A stretch of DNA of 64,000 nucleotides from Helopsaltes ochotensis (GCA_013400155.1 VXBM01000573.1:116302-180301), one strand, 5' to 3'; shown: positions 12,801 to 21,512, counted from the stretch's first letter. The notes: a model not told the origin generated them from the sequence alone. Program-made: numbers and translations.

Positions 12801-13647
12801 TATAGGCTGGGCTGCAAAAGCACGAGGTTTCTTTAGTAACTACAGTCTAGTTTTATCTCTATGCTGAATCTCTGCTCATCCCCAGTACCTTTTTTTTTTT
12901 TTTTTAAGAGAGGAAAACAAGCTCTTACCAAGGCTCAGAAAATCCCAGTGTAAGCCATGCCACTGCAGGTGAGTAAAGAAATCAGTAGGTTTAGAACAAA
13001 TCAGACAGCAGCTTCGCTTATGCATGAAGTAATCAAGATGCTTCTCTGTTTGCTTTTGTATTTCAAAAGCACCTTTTTCCCCCAGATAGAACCACTACTT
13101 CTCATAACCACACTAACAAAGAAGAAGAAAAGCACTACATTATATTGAAATGAGATGCATGATTTTTTTTTTTTTTGACCCCATCTACCTTAGTTTTTGT
13201 GCTTATACCATCAGGCTGCCATTTCACAATGCCTGTTTTGCACCCACTGTCCAAGTTTCAGATCCCAGAAAGATAGAGCAGCCCTTGCTTTGTACCTCAA
13301 GCATACATGTGGTAGCACTGCTGCAGTTTCCACCAACAAACCCACCACACTGCTGGGTGAGCTGTTCTAAGAAATCATTCCCCAAGTATTCAGGCTTCCA
13401 TATTTTTATTGATCTCTTGATACTGGTCATATCCCAGTTGGTTCCGTGATGTGCTATGTTTTGGGGATACTTTGAACGGTCGTTCTGGTTGGTCTAGTAA
13501 GGGTTCTTTTGCACCAGGCCCAAAGGTTCAATTCTGTTTGCACAACATCTTAAGAGATTGAGGGGACTGTGCTTTTGGACTGTACTGATGGTGCTGTGTC
13601 TTTCAGGTATTCAGATTCATGACAGAAGACGAGATTTGTACTTCTAG
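9669..13647 (+). CDS. VGLL1: VGLL1, vestigial-like family member 1 (whole coding span, 3 coding exons)
   Basis: Transcription co-factor that binds TEAD factors in the nucleus through the Tondu (TDU) motif. Coding exons: 9669-9855, 10462-10881, 13607-13647. Both introns are phase 1 and GT-AG; the total is 648 nt, 215 aa plus stop. The TDU motif lies at about residues 27-48 and reads VVFTYFQGDINSMVDEHF, with the hydrophobic and VDEHF contacts intact. The middle is Ser/Pro-rich with HQWNFSSR (residues 69-76), and a second conserved patch, YGSLLGLLQQERC, lies at residues 155-167. The C-terminus is RRDLYF. The ATG at 9669 is chosen because it starts the exon's only sensible frame and is preceded by a spliced 5' UTR (acceptor at 9649). 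The protein is slightly shorter than the human one (about 258 aa). An extra small exon in the 2.7-kb second intron cannot be excluded, but the phases join cleanly without one. Confidence 0.9.
9856..10461 (+). other. VGLL1: VGLL1 intron 1
   Basis: 606-nt GT-AG intron (GTGAGG ... TTTTTAAG). The frame stays open for 23 codons into the intron, so a read-through form would add a short tail. No repeat or other gene is seen. Confidence 0.85.
10462..10881 (+). CDS. VGLL1: VGLL1 coding exon 2
   Basis: 420 nt. The first two bases complete the Val codon split with exon 1. It encodes residues 63-202 with the HQWNFSSR and SLLGLLQQERC patches and is rich in Ser, Pro and Gln, as is typical of VGLL proteins outside the TDU motif. 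It ends GGA G|GTAAG at 10881. Confidence 0.9.
10882..13606 (+). other. VGLL1: VGLL1 intron 2
   Basis: About 2.7 kb between donor GTAAG (10882) and acceptor TCTTTCAG (13606). It contains a T run near 12891-12906 and one copy of a dispersed repeat (13056-13113). No additional exon with matching phase and protein similarity was recognised. Confidence 0.75.
13056..13113 (+). repeat. Dispersed repeat fragment, copy A
   Basis: The segment with CAGATAGAACCACTACTTCTC recurs with a few changes at 23373-23426 (copy C), including the preceding CCTTTTTCCCC. The family is unknown to me. It is possibly an old LTR remnant. Confidence 0.6.
13607..13647 (+). CDS. VGLL1: VGLL1 terminal coding exon
   Basis: A 41-nt coding part after acceptor TCTTTCAG. 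It reads (G)IQIHDRRRDLYF and stops at TAG 13645-13647. The exon is short, but phase and splice site agree with exon 2 and the basic C-terminal end suits the family. The following sequence is 3' UTR. Confidence 0.78.
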
Positions 13648-14739
13648 CAACTGAATGTTTCCACTTTGTTCTGAAAGAGAAAGTTATTGCTGTGAACTGT
13701 TATTATTTGCAACTGTGAATCAAGAAGAAATTAATTGCAGCTATCCTGTGTTTTTTCTCTCAGCTGGAAGAATACATGTACTATTTACTATTTGAGGAAT
13801 GACCAGTAACCCTTTTCTAATACAGTAAATAATTTCTAATGTTTGTGGTATTAACCTGGCAGTATGTTTTTTGTGGCAATATATTGTTTATTTAATGCTT
13901 TTCATGTAGCCCTCTTGAAAGGACTCCTGCACTTTTTAATCTTTGTGTTTATTAATTTACCACCTCCTGATAAGAAGCACAATTCTTATCAATGCACTTG
14001 ATAACCTGTAGGTGCAGGGATGCAGTTAGCATAAATTCAATGCTGCAACTTCTTAGCTTGATCTGATATCTCCATATTGTTTAAAATAATCTTAGGCCAC
14101 TGGCAAGAGACTCCAACCACAGGCCAGAAAAGCACATTATTGTATTTACATTTCAAAAGCGCAGCAATTTGTGACCATACTTGCAATTCCTACAGATACT
14201 CTTCAGAAGTTATATAATATACTTATGCCTGAAGGTTCTCTTTTGCCCTCTCACTAGTGTATAATCATCCTTTAGAAAGCCATGAATACACAGTAGCTCT
14301 GAGAGGAAACCTAGATTCTCTTTGGGTGTAATTAAAATACCATTCAGCAAAAAGCCACAGGTAGGAGTGTTCGATTATCCCAGCCTCTCTGCAGGTGTAA
14401 AAGATTCTTTTTCTAAATAAGTTCTGTGGGGTTTCTTTTCCTTCTCCATTGGTTGTACATTAATATAATATAATGGAGCAGGATTAGCTTTTTCCTACAG
14501 CTCTATGCAGTTACTGAAGGCAATTTGACTTCATGATTTTATAGAAAAAATCTTGGGCTGGTATAAATGTTTGTGACTGTTGCACCAGATATCTCTGCTG
14601 CTACTGCTCCAGTTATAACACCTTGTGTAGTTTCACTAATAATAGGAGTTCAGCAACATCAGGTGTTTGATAGTAATTTACAAACAGATTTTAAAAAGAA
14701 TTCATTTTTTAATTCTACAAAATTGGTCCAGCAGTTATA
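13648..14739 (+). other. VGLL1: Probable VGLL1 3' UTR and flank
   Basis: AT-rich sequence after the VGLL1 stop. No canonical AATAAA was found; ATTAAA at 14331-14336 is the best candidate signal. An open stretch at 14567-14752 was considered and not supported as a gene. The provirus begins at 14745. Confidence 0.4.
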
Positions 14740-14744
14740 TGTTC
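14740..14744 (+). repeat. Target-site duplication of the provirus, left copy (TGTTC)
   Basis: TGTTC directly before the 5' LTR is repeated directly after the 3' LTR at 21508-21512. A 5-bp duplication marks integrase-mediated insertion and fixes both ends of the element. Confidence 0.85.
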
Positions 14745-15448
14745 TGTTATGAGAAAATGGGGAATTAATTCATGCTTTTAATAATGTTTTATAAAACACT
14801 ATTAAAGTAAGATGTATGTACCAAATACACTAAGTAAATGCTGCACCCACCCCGTTCCCCCAGAGAGGGCCAGACAGTTGTGAAACTTCTGGCCCAGGGG
14901 GAACCTAATTTCCATTTGAGTTACTAAGGGTACACCTAAAACTCCGAGGCTGAGCTCATTACCATGTGAGGACCCGAGGCTGGACAACGACGCCCAGACC
15001 CAAACGACGCCTTAACGACCCAGATGAGAGACATCATCACCCTCCTGATCATGTCAAGGTGGCGGCACCAAAGTCCAGTGAAGGAAATTGAAAGACCTTC
15101 CCGTAAACCCATCATGATTACCATCTTCAACGGGAAGAAGCACATAGCATGAAAGAAAAGAACAAAATCAGGGAGGAAACCTCCCATACCGGACATTTGA
15201 ATGGAACTGCATTACCTCACTAAGCCTGAGGGAAAATAAAAAAGTATAAAACCCGAGCTCCGGGGACAGAAAATCGTGAATGGGGAGAGGGCAGGCTGCC
15301 AGAGAGACCGTTTGTTCCCCATTCACCAGGCACCGATCCCAGGTTCGGTACCTTGCTCGTTTGGTGGTGGTTCTTTATCTTTTTCCTTCAAATTGTTATT
15401 AATAAATTTTCTTTGATATAAATTATTCGGCGAATTCATTTTATAACA
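14745..15448 (+). repeat. 5' LTR of the provirus (704 bp)
   Basis: Begins TGTTATGAG and ends ATAACA (TG...CA). TATAAAA lies at 15245-15251 and AATAAA at 15411-15416, fitting U3-R-U5 order on the plus strand. It carries about 22 extra bases near 14965-15025 relative to the 3' LTR, where ACGACGCC-like words repeat. Upstream of TATA, a run GGGAAAATAAAAAAG is three bases longer than in the 3' copy. Confidence 0.93.
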
Positions 15449-15452
15449 GTCT

Positions 15453-15472
15453 TGGTGGCCCATACGGGGATC
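15453..15472 (+). other. Primer binding site, tRNA-Ile type
   Basis: Four bases after the 5' LTR the sequence reads TGGTGGCCCATACGGGGATC. This complements the 3' end of vertebrate tRNA-Ile (CCA plus acceptor and T arm) with one apparent mismatch (CAT for CGT). Isoleucine priming is characteristic of the HERV-I / ERV-I lineage. The assignment uses my memory of the tRNA sequence. Confidence 0.8.
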
Positions 15473-16022
15473 TCAATATCGGATCTAGGGTCCCCTCGGT
15501 GTTTGGGAGGTGCCCCACTGTTTTCAGTGGCCCAAACAATACGAGGGTGATTTCTGTGGTCCAATCGGGATCAACGAACGAATTCTGATAAAAACCACCA
15601 CCAAAAAGAAAAGCTAGCTAGCAAGAAGGCTCTCAGGGAACTCAAGGAAGAACCCAGGGTCTGGGCCTCTTCCAGTTGCTGCGGCCAGAGCTTGCTTGTA
15701 AAAATCTGAGTGCACGAAGAATCCACGGGAGAAAAAGGCACCATAAGTATCCAGCGGTTGGGCAGGGTGGCCGAGCATTTGTGTGTGTGTGTGAGACGTG
15801 ATTTTTCATGAAGCGAGAGGGACCAAAGGACCGCACTTCCCCGATTCTGCGAGGAACAGGGTCGGGCCAACAGGAAGTGATTGTGGGAAAACTCCAGAGC
15901 GTGTGGAGTTTTAATTTCGGTCATGGTTAGGCTAAAGGGAAGGAGATGTCCCCTTGAGTTCAGGGACTGGTAAACCTTTAGTCGGGACCGGGTTCCGTTA
16001 GGACGGGTATACGTCAGGAGCA
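15473..16022 (+). other. Proviral leader / 5' untranslated and lost gag start
   Basis: About 550 nt between primer site and the first recognisable gag-like frame. It holds a short (TG)n run near 15780-15794 and no usable open frame on the plus strand. Packaging and splice-donor signals may lie here but cannot be identified by eye. Confidence 0.5.
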
Positions 16023-16690
16023 TTGCAGAGAGCTGATTACCAAAAGAAAGCCCCCTCAGACGGTCCCTGGCGGTGGGGTAAGTATCTTAGAAAAAGAACC
16101 TCGAGATTTAGAAAGGTACCTATACCACCTCTATTTCTAAATGCGCATGAAAAGGTAAGAATTTCAAAAATGGGATTGGGAAGAAATGTAATACAGGAGG
16201 AAAAACCAGAGGAACCACCTTTTGAAATCAAAGAGGAACTGCCTGAGGTTCCAAAAGATAGTCCCTTAGGCTGTTTATTAGAAACATGGGAGAGGTGTCT
16301 TGTAAGCAAAAGACTATCTAAAAAGCAAATGATTTGGTACAGTGGAATGGGCTGGAAAAGAAATAAAAGATAACATCATTTGGCCACAATATGGTACTTT
16401 TGAGAAAAACATCTGTGAGGCCTTATGTGAATTTGTAAATAGACAACATATTATGGGACAGGGAAGAGTATAAATATGCAAAAGTCTGGAAATTGGCTAA
16501 TATCAGGTACTACCTGGAAAAAGGTAAAAAGCTTCCCACAACTCTAAATAGCACGTGGGAACGTATGAATTATCCCGGGGAAAGTTGCAACAACCAGAAG
16601 TCCCTCCATCAGAGAAATATTCACAGCCCAAACTGGAAAAAGTATCATTTTCCAGTTCAAACGTGTTATTATTGTAAGAAAAATAACACC
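16023..16690 (+). pseudogene. gag remnant (matrix/capsid part)
   Basis: The frame 16023-16373 contains a proline-rich stretch followed by DSPLGCLLETWE, which resembles the SPLGC...W segment at the start of gammaretrovirus-like capsid regions. After a frame change near 16370, coding resumes with IIWPQYGTFEKNICEAL, again capsid-like (WP-YG-F). Stops and frame breaks follow before the nucleocapsid. Function would have been virion structure. The piece is far too short and broken for an intact Gag. Assignment rests on these short motifs and on position. Confidence 0.6.
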
Positions 16691-16980
16691 TAGAAGCGGC
16701 AGCCCAATTCCCCTAAAAGGAATGGGAGAAAACGAACAGAAACGTGTATTCGTTACTACTGTAACAAGAAGGGGCATCTCAAGAAAAATTGCATAAAGAA
16801 AAAAAGAGATGAAGAGAGGTTTCAAAAAGATACGAGGTGTCAGGGGCTCTCTTCATGGGGGTCCTGTACTGTGGAAAAGTCCTGGGTAAAGTTAAGAGTG
16901 GGTCCAAAAAGGGAAGAGCTTATTTTTTTCATTGACCCAGGGGCAGAAAGGAGCACTTTTCAGAAATTGACCCCTTAGAC
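16664..16980 (+). pseudogene. Nucleocapsid zinc knuckles and protease N-terminus, one frame
   Basis: In a single frame: CYYCKKNN at 16664 (first half of a zinc knuckle, then a TAG), a second knuckle at 16751-16792 reading RYYCNKKGHLKKNC, then LIFFIDPGAERSTF around 16921-16960. A CCHC knuckle needs C-x2-C-x4-H-x4-C. Here the first Cys is Arg (CGT for TGT), the other three ligands stand. The protease active site D-T/S-G-A is D-P-G-A (16934 onward). Both key residues are therefore damaged. The frame is open from 16691 to the TAG at 16980, so gag and pro were fused in one frame at this point. Confidence 0.75.
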
Positions 16981-17040
16981 TATTTATACCCCCGCACGTC
17001 CTGAAAGCCCCGCAGACTGGAAGTCTCCCAGTCCCAAACC

Positions 17041-17243
17041 CCCAACATGAATCACAGAAGGTAGGAGCCTCGGCACCACCCTTAGAGCAACTACCACAAG
17101 GAGCCGAGGTTCAGCTGCCAGGACCCCCTCCCCCTCCAGCTGAAGTCTCACTACCTGCCCCACGACCTCAGCCAGCTGTGCCATTACCAGGACCGGCAAA
17201 AAGTGTCCACTCCAAATCTACCCCACCCCACAAAAAACATTAA
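17041..17243 (+). pseudogene. Proline-rich segment of the provirus
   Basis: A frame rich in Pro, with PGPPPPPAEVSLPAPRPQP, stops at TAA just before the poly(A) run. It follows the protease remnant, where a gag-pro-pol linker would lie. No recognised domain. It could be a rearranged linker or part of an inserted sequence. Confidence 0.4.
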
Positions 17244-17262
17244 CCCTACCAGTCAGACGATC

Positions 17263-17263
<1 letters not shown>

Positions 17264-17326
<63 letters not shown>
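17264..17326 (+). repeat. 63-nt uninterrupted poly(A)
   Basis: A perfect A63 run inside the provirus between protease and RNase H remnants. Its purity means a recent expansion or a recent poly(A)-tailed insertion. The upstream 250 nt do not look like a known gene. Confidence 0.9.
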
Positions 17327-17328
<2 letters not shown>

Positions 17329-17629
17329 CTCGTGGTAGCAGTAAGAGAGGCTCAAAAATAAAAAAAAGGGGGAGAGTAAAAACTTTTGAGAAAAAGAAAC
17401 AGGAGCAAGAGCTTTTTGAAATCCGAAGTAAACCATACACAACACATAGCTAAGATAATAATATCAAATGGAGTTTGGAAACAAGTCCACTTCACCCTCA
17501 AAGGGGGGGAAGAGTCAGTTTTTTTACAAGGCTTGGCTGTTTGTAAGTAAAACATCAAAAAAGACCAAGTCATGGGGGCCAGAACACGCTCCTTTATGGG
17601 GACTGCCATAAGTCCTTCTTTCATCTCCA

Positions 17630-17702
17630 ACTCTGAGCTCAGGTGGTGCAGCAGGGAGGGCAGCACTCCCACACTGGCAAAGTTGAGGGTTCGAGCCCAG
17701 CC
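17630..17702 (+). repeat. tRNA-like sequence (SINE head or tRNA relic) within the provirus
   Basis: An A-box-like AGCTCAGGTGGTG at 17636-17648 and a B-box-like GGTTCGAGCC at 17688-17697 are spaced as in a tRNA. Between them, GGGAG and CTCCC can pair around a 7-nt loop in the anticodon position. The T stem pairs poorly and position 33 is not T, so it is not a functional tRNA gene. It may be a tRNA-derived SINE head inserted into the element. Confidence 0.4.
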
Positions 17703-17893
17703 GTAGCCGCTGCCGGGAGTCAAGGTGCTCCCGCAGGGGTACTGAGTCATGGCTGGGAATGGGGCCCACCTTTCCCAGCAATGTGGTAGAAGACACTCAC
17801 ACTAACCCTTGTCTTAATTTTTTTGAAACTGCAAACAAAGATAAGGTCAGATTTGAAGAATGAAGAGTTGGGAGATGAAAGGAATATTTTAAG

Positions 17894-18240
17894 ATGGATT
17901 AGCAAGTGTGATAGAGGGTAAGAGGAAGTCAGGATATGCTGTGGTGGAAGGAGGTCAAGGAAGGTCATTTGAGTCCTGTATGGTCTGCACAAGCTTGTGA
18001 GCTGGATGAGGGTTTGAGAGCATTGAAGAGATTAAAAGGGAAGAAAGGGATGATTTTTGCCAATTCTAGGTATGCTTATGGGATGGTACACACTTTCGGG
18101 AGAATTTGGGAGGAGAGAGGTCTGATTTAGGACTAAAAGGGCGAAGTCTGGCTCATAAGGAGCTAATCAAACAACTATTAGAAGCTGTGAGAGAACTGAT
18201 TGAGATAGCGGCGGGTTTATGGGACAGGACATCAGACAGG
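17894..18240 (+). pseudogene. pol remnant: RNase H
   Basis: Starts DGLASVIEGKRKSGYAVV, like the TDGS...GYAVV opening of retroviral RNase H. After a frame change it continues SAQACELDEGLRALKRLKGKK and then ANSRYAYGMVHTFG...ERGLI. The catalytic DSRYA aspartate is Asn here, and a stop follows ERGLI at 18128-18130. The next frame, GLKGRSLAHKELIKQLLEAV, matches the end of the domain. No reverse transcriptase precedes it. Confidence 0.75.
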
Positions 18241-18311
18241 GATGCAGTTCAGGACCCGGGGAAACAATCTAACAGATGAAGAAGCAAAAAGAGCAGCGTT
18301 AATGGTGGTAA

Positions 18312-18947
18312 GTGTTACGGAGATCCCAACAGCAGACAGCACAGAATACCAAGCCTCATTTAAATGAGCAAGAAACTGGAGTTTACGAGAGAATGGGTGG
18401 GGAGATGATAGACAGGAAATGGAAATTACCTGATGGAAGGGAACTAATTTCTAAGGAATATGCCAGGAAAGTTCTAAGACATTTACATCAGCAAACTCAC
18501 TGGGGAACTCAAGCATTGGTAGATCAAATCCTTAAATTCTTTGGATGCAAGGGAATTTATGCATTAGCAAAACAAAAGGTAATGGGATGCATGACATGCC
18601 AGAAGGTAAGTAAAACAAACATTTAGGAGTACAGAAGGGGAGGACATCAAATCGTTTATCACCTATTTGAAAAGATCCAAGTAGGGTGGTACAAGTATGT
18701 ACTAGACATTGTGGCTCAGATGACTCACGGAAGGAAAGCATTCTGGGGTACCAGGGCCACAACCCAGGTTCCAGCTAAAATTATATCACGCAAAAATCAT
18801 ACCCTGACACGGAATCATAAATCACATGGACTAACTCAAACTAGGAATACACTTAACAGCAGAAATTATTTAAATACTAACAGGGATCCTGGGTGTGGGG
18901 TATCCCACCCCATGGCACCTAAAAATTCGGGGGGAGAAAAAACATGA
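18312..18947 (+). pseudogene. pol remnant: integrase
   Basis: The zinc-binding N-terminal domain is well preserved at 18312-18626: HLHQQTHWGTQALVDQI followed by CMTCQK gives the HHCC ligands. After a stop, FEKIQVGWYKYVLDIV corresponds to the start of the catalytic core, where FxxIQxD is expected, so the first catalytic Asp appears to be Gly. Most of the core is missing. A C-terminal piece in another frame ends MAPKNSGGEKT at a TGA overlapping the ATG of the next frame (18944-18947), the usual pol/env overlap. Confidence 0.75.
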
Positions 18948-19087
18948 GAGTTAAAATGTTTTTCCCCATGCACTTTTCAACAATAGGACTATGCCAAATT
19001 CAAGGATCAGACTCTCATTTTTGTATAGTGTATGGGATACCTTTCACTCACAGAGTCTCTGTAAGGCATCCACAAATGAAAAGATGA
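18944..19087 (+). pseudogene. env start remnant
   Basis: ATG at 18944 overlaps the pol stop (ATGA). It opens a short frame beginning MRVKMFFPMHF, a basic-then-hydrophobic start that could be an Env signal peptide. It closes after about 47 codons. Assignment is by position and overlap. Confidence 0.45.
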
Positions 19088-19351
19088 ACAACCACAGCCA
19101 TGTCTGGCAATCAAATTTACCAAAGCACAGGAAGTTCAATGAACCACACGGAACACGCTAGTAGTTTTGTTTTTGTTTTTGTTTTTCTTTCCCTCTTGTA
19201 AAAGATTAAGTGTTAAAAAGAACCTAGAAGGGATTTTTAACATTGAGGAGGGTTCCTTTTTCCCTGCTCTCCTAATCACAGATAAAACAGCCAAGCGTAC
19301 TCGACTACTGAAAGGAGAATTGCACCAGAGGAAAGGAAACCAAAACAGAGC

Positions 19352-19977
19352 GTGGTTCCTTCACCGGGGGACCTGAGATTGCAGCCACCAAGAAGCGCCG
19401 CAATGTCGCGAGGAAACCGAGTGAGGTGTACTAAAACTGAGCGTCCTTGTTTTCCAAATACTTACTTTGAGTGTGGACTTTGTAATGAAGTTTACATAAG
19501 CCATTGTAAATGCGGGTTTAAACCAATTGGATTATGCTCTAAGTGTTTGGAGGAGGAGCAGGATCTGACTACCCGTTTCTTAGACTTTTCTGCCGAATTT
19601 AATTTGATCAGGCCTTACTCCAGAACTTGGTATTTTTTTAAATGGAATGGATTAAGAGGGAAATTAAAATTCAAGCAGAACCCCTGAGAATTGAATGTAC
19701 AACCCTGAGCAAAACATCCTGTACCTCTGATACGATTAAGTTTGCTCTATGGGAAGCTTTTAAAAGGCGATATGTTTCCAGGATCCAACACAGGACCCCT
19801 GAAGATGACTCCTGCTGCACAGAAGATGGATTACCACACAGCTGGCTGCACCCCAGTAGGCGTAGGCAGAAGAGTATCTTGGTGGGGAATCCTAATGACC
19901 CCGTGCCTAGCTTCACCCCCAAAAGTGGCATAATCCTCGAAGAAGCCAGACCAGGGGCTTCCGCAAGGTACAATTAA
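19352..19977 (+). pseudogene. Cys-rich frames in the env position, family unrecognised
   Basis: A frame at 19352-19687 (111 codons, internal ATG at 19403) has a dense cysteine cluster: CFPNTYFECGLCNEV then SHCKCGFKPIGLCSKC, i.e. C-x2-C, C-x-C and C-x2-C in about 35 residues. A second frame at 19642-19977, shifted, continues with IECTTLSKTSCTSD and a further Cys pair. A single frameshift near 19645-19685 may have split one protein of roughly 190 residues. The spacing looks like a zinc-ribbon or a disulfide-rich surface domain. It does not resemble an Env surface unit that I know. It may be a diverged Env surface region or an accessory product. Confidence 0.45.
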
Positions 19978-20434
19978 TAAAACAGGTGGGGTTTTGCAAA
20001 AAGGGAATGGTACACTGCTTGGGGTCTGCAAAAAGGGAAAAATTAAATTGTTTTTATTAAATAGAGACAGTAAGAAGGGGGAATCAGATCAATTCCCTCC
20101 AAAGGAAAAGAAGGTTGGGAAGAGAATCAATTTGGTAGCACTTTCTATAATAAAAATTTTTGCTTTTAAGATATGTTGCAAGAAATCATTTAAAAATTGA
20201 GTCTCAACAGTTGCTGGATTTGTGGAGGATTGGACTCTGCTGGAAGGTAACCCTGTAAAGGTGAAAATTCATCTCCAAAAACAATTGATAAAATAGAATG
20301 AATTAGAAATTTCAAAAGACATATCACAACCTCAGGATAGGTAATTGATTACCAATGAATATTCTGAAACTAATCCTTTCCAGTTCACAGGCCAATCCAG
20401 AAGTAGAATTTAATCCTCCAAACTTCCTGGTGGG

Positions 20435-20772
20435 ACCAATTATTTGATGGGGCATGGTGGAAAAAACTAATCTTTTTCATACTTTGTTCTTTAGCAGGTA
20501 TCATATTCGTGCCTTGTCTCATCCCTTGTTTTATCCACCTAATACATTCAGTAGTACAAAGCATGCAGATTGCAGCAATACCAATAGACCCTGAACAGGC
20601 CACGAGCAAAAGCAGCAAGGTCTCAAAAATTATGAAATTGAAAGAACAAACAGAAGAAGACAAGGCAGCTCAAGCACTCGCAAAATTTGAAAATACATTA
20701 CAAAAAGTCCCCCGTGGGGGGTATTGTTCTCCCCCACAGGTAGCTTGGGATGACTACAAGGATGAATTTTAA
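20435..20772 (+). pseudogene. env remnant: transmembrane anchor and cytoplasmic tail
   Basis: A frame reads FDGAWWKKLIFFILCSLAG, then IIFVPCLIPCFIHLIHSVVQ, a hydrophobic membrane span followed by a charged tail (KLKEQTEEDKAAQ) and a stop at 20770-20772, just before the polypurine tract. This is the typical C-terminal end of a class I Env. The ectodomain with fusion peptide and heptads is not recognisable upstream, so it is deleted or scrambled. Confidence 0.7.
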
Positions 20773-20814
20773 GGAAAAATTACAGAATAAGGCATGAATT
20801 AAAATATTGAAAAT

Positions 20815-20827
20815 AAGAGGTGGGGGA
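20815..20827 (+). other. Polypurine tract
   Basis: AAGAGGTGGGGGA lies three bases before the 3' LTR and would prime plus-strand synthesis. One T interrupts it. Confidence 0.8.
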
Positions 20828-20830
20828 TTC

Positions 20831-21507
20831 TGTTATGAGAAAATGGGGAATTAATTCATGCTTTTAATAATGTTTTATAAAATACTGTTAAAGTAAGATG
20901 TATGTACCAAATACACTAAGTAAATACTGCACCCACCCCGTTCCCCCAGAGAGGGCCAGACAGTTGTGAAACTTCTGGCCCAGGGGGAACCTAATTTCCA
21001 TTTGAGTTACTAAGGGTACACCTAAAACTCTGAGGCTGAGCTCATTACCATCTGAAGACCTGAGGCTGGACGACACCCAGACCCAGATGAGAGACATCAT
21101 CACCCTCCTGATCATGTCAAGGTGGCGGCACCAAAGTCCAGTGAAGGAAATTGAAAGGCCTTCCCGTAAACCCATCATGATTGCCATCTTCAATGGGAAG
21201 AAGCACATAGCATGAAAGAAAAGAACAAAATCAGGGAGGAAGCCTCCCATACCGGACATTTGAATGGAACTGCATTACCTCACTAAGCCTGAGGGAAAAT
21301 AAAGTATAAAACCCGAGCTCCGGGGACAGAAAATCGTGAATGGGGAGAGGGCAGGCTGCCAGAGAGACCGTTTGTTCCCCATTCACCAGGCACCGATCCC
21401 AGGTTCGGTACCTTGCTCGTTTGGTGGTGGTTCTTTATCTTTTTCCTTCAAATTGTTATTAATAAATTTTCTTTGATATAAATTATTCAGTTAATTCGTT
21501 TATAACA
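20831..21507 (+). repeat. 3' LTR of the provirus (677 bp)
   Basis: Same ends and signals as the 5' copy: TATAAAA at 21305-21311 and AATAAA at 21471-21476. It lacks the 22-bp insertion of the 5' LTR. The first base after it starts the TGTTC duplication. Confidence 0.93.
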
Positions 21508-21512
21508 TGTTC
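21508..21512 (+). repeat. Target-site duplication of the provirus, right copy (TGTTC)
   Basis: Matches 14740-14744; see the left copy. Confidence 0.85.

Larger units (their letters stand above)
14745..21507 (+). mobile_element. Degenerate endogenous retrovirus with two LTRs, tRNA-Ile type primer site
   Basis: A 6.76-kb element bounded by TGTTATGAG ... TTTATAACA and the duplication TGTTC. Order seen: 5' LTR 14745-15448, primer binding site 15453-15472, leader, gag pieces, zinc knuckles, protease start, proline-rich segment, poly(A) run, RNase H piece, integrase piece, env start, Cys-rich frame, env membrane anchor, polypurine tract, 3' LTR 20831-21507. The primer site and gene style suggest a class I, HERV-I-like (isoleucine) lineage, which is an inference. 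Only about 0.9 kb lies between protease and RNase H, so reverse transcriptase is essentially deleted and no YxDD-type motif is visible. Stops and frameshifts break every gene. The two LTRs differ by roughly 16 substitutions in about 675 aligned bases (my hand count) plus a 22-bp indel, so the insertion is not ancient although the coding part is badly decayed. It is a non-autonomous relic, 1.1 kb downstream of VGLL1 and in the same orientation. Confidence 0.93.

Noticed and set aside
14567..14752. Open frame just before the 5' LTR, possibly an older retroviral piece
   Set aside because: Only 61 codons, no motif I can name, and it runs into the LTR by chance.
15571..16023. 150-codon minus-strand frame in the proviral leader
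   Set aside because: Antisense to the provirus, no recognisable antisense retroviral gene; treated as chance.
17635..17702. Functional tRNA gene
   Set aside because: Weak T stem, G at position 33 and no proper acceptor stem; kept only as a tRNA-like relic.
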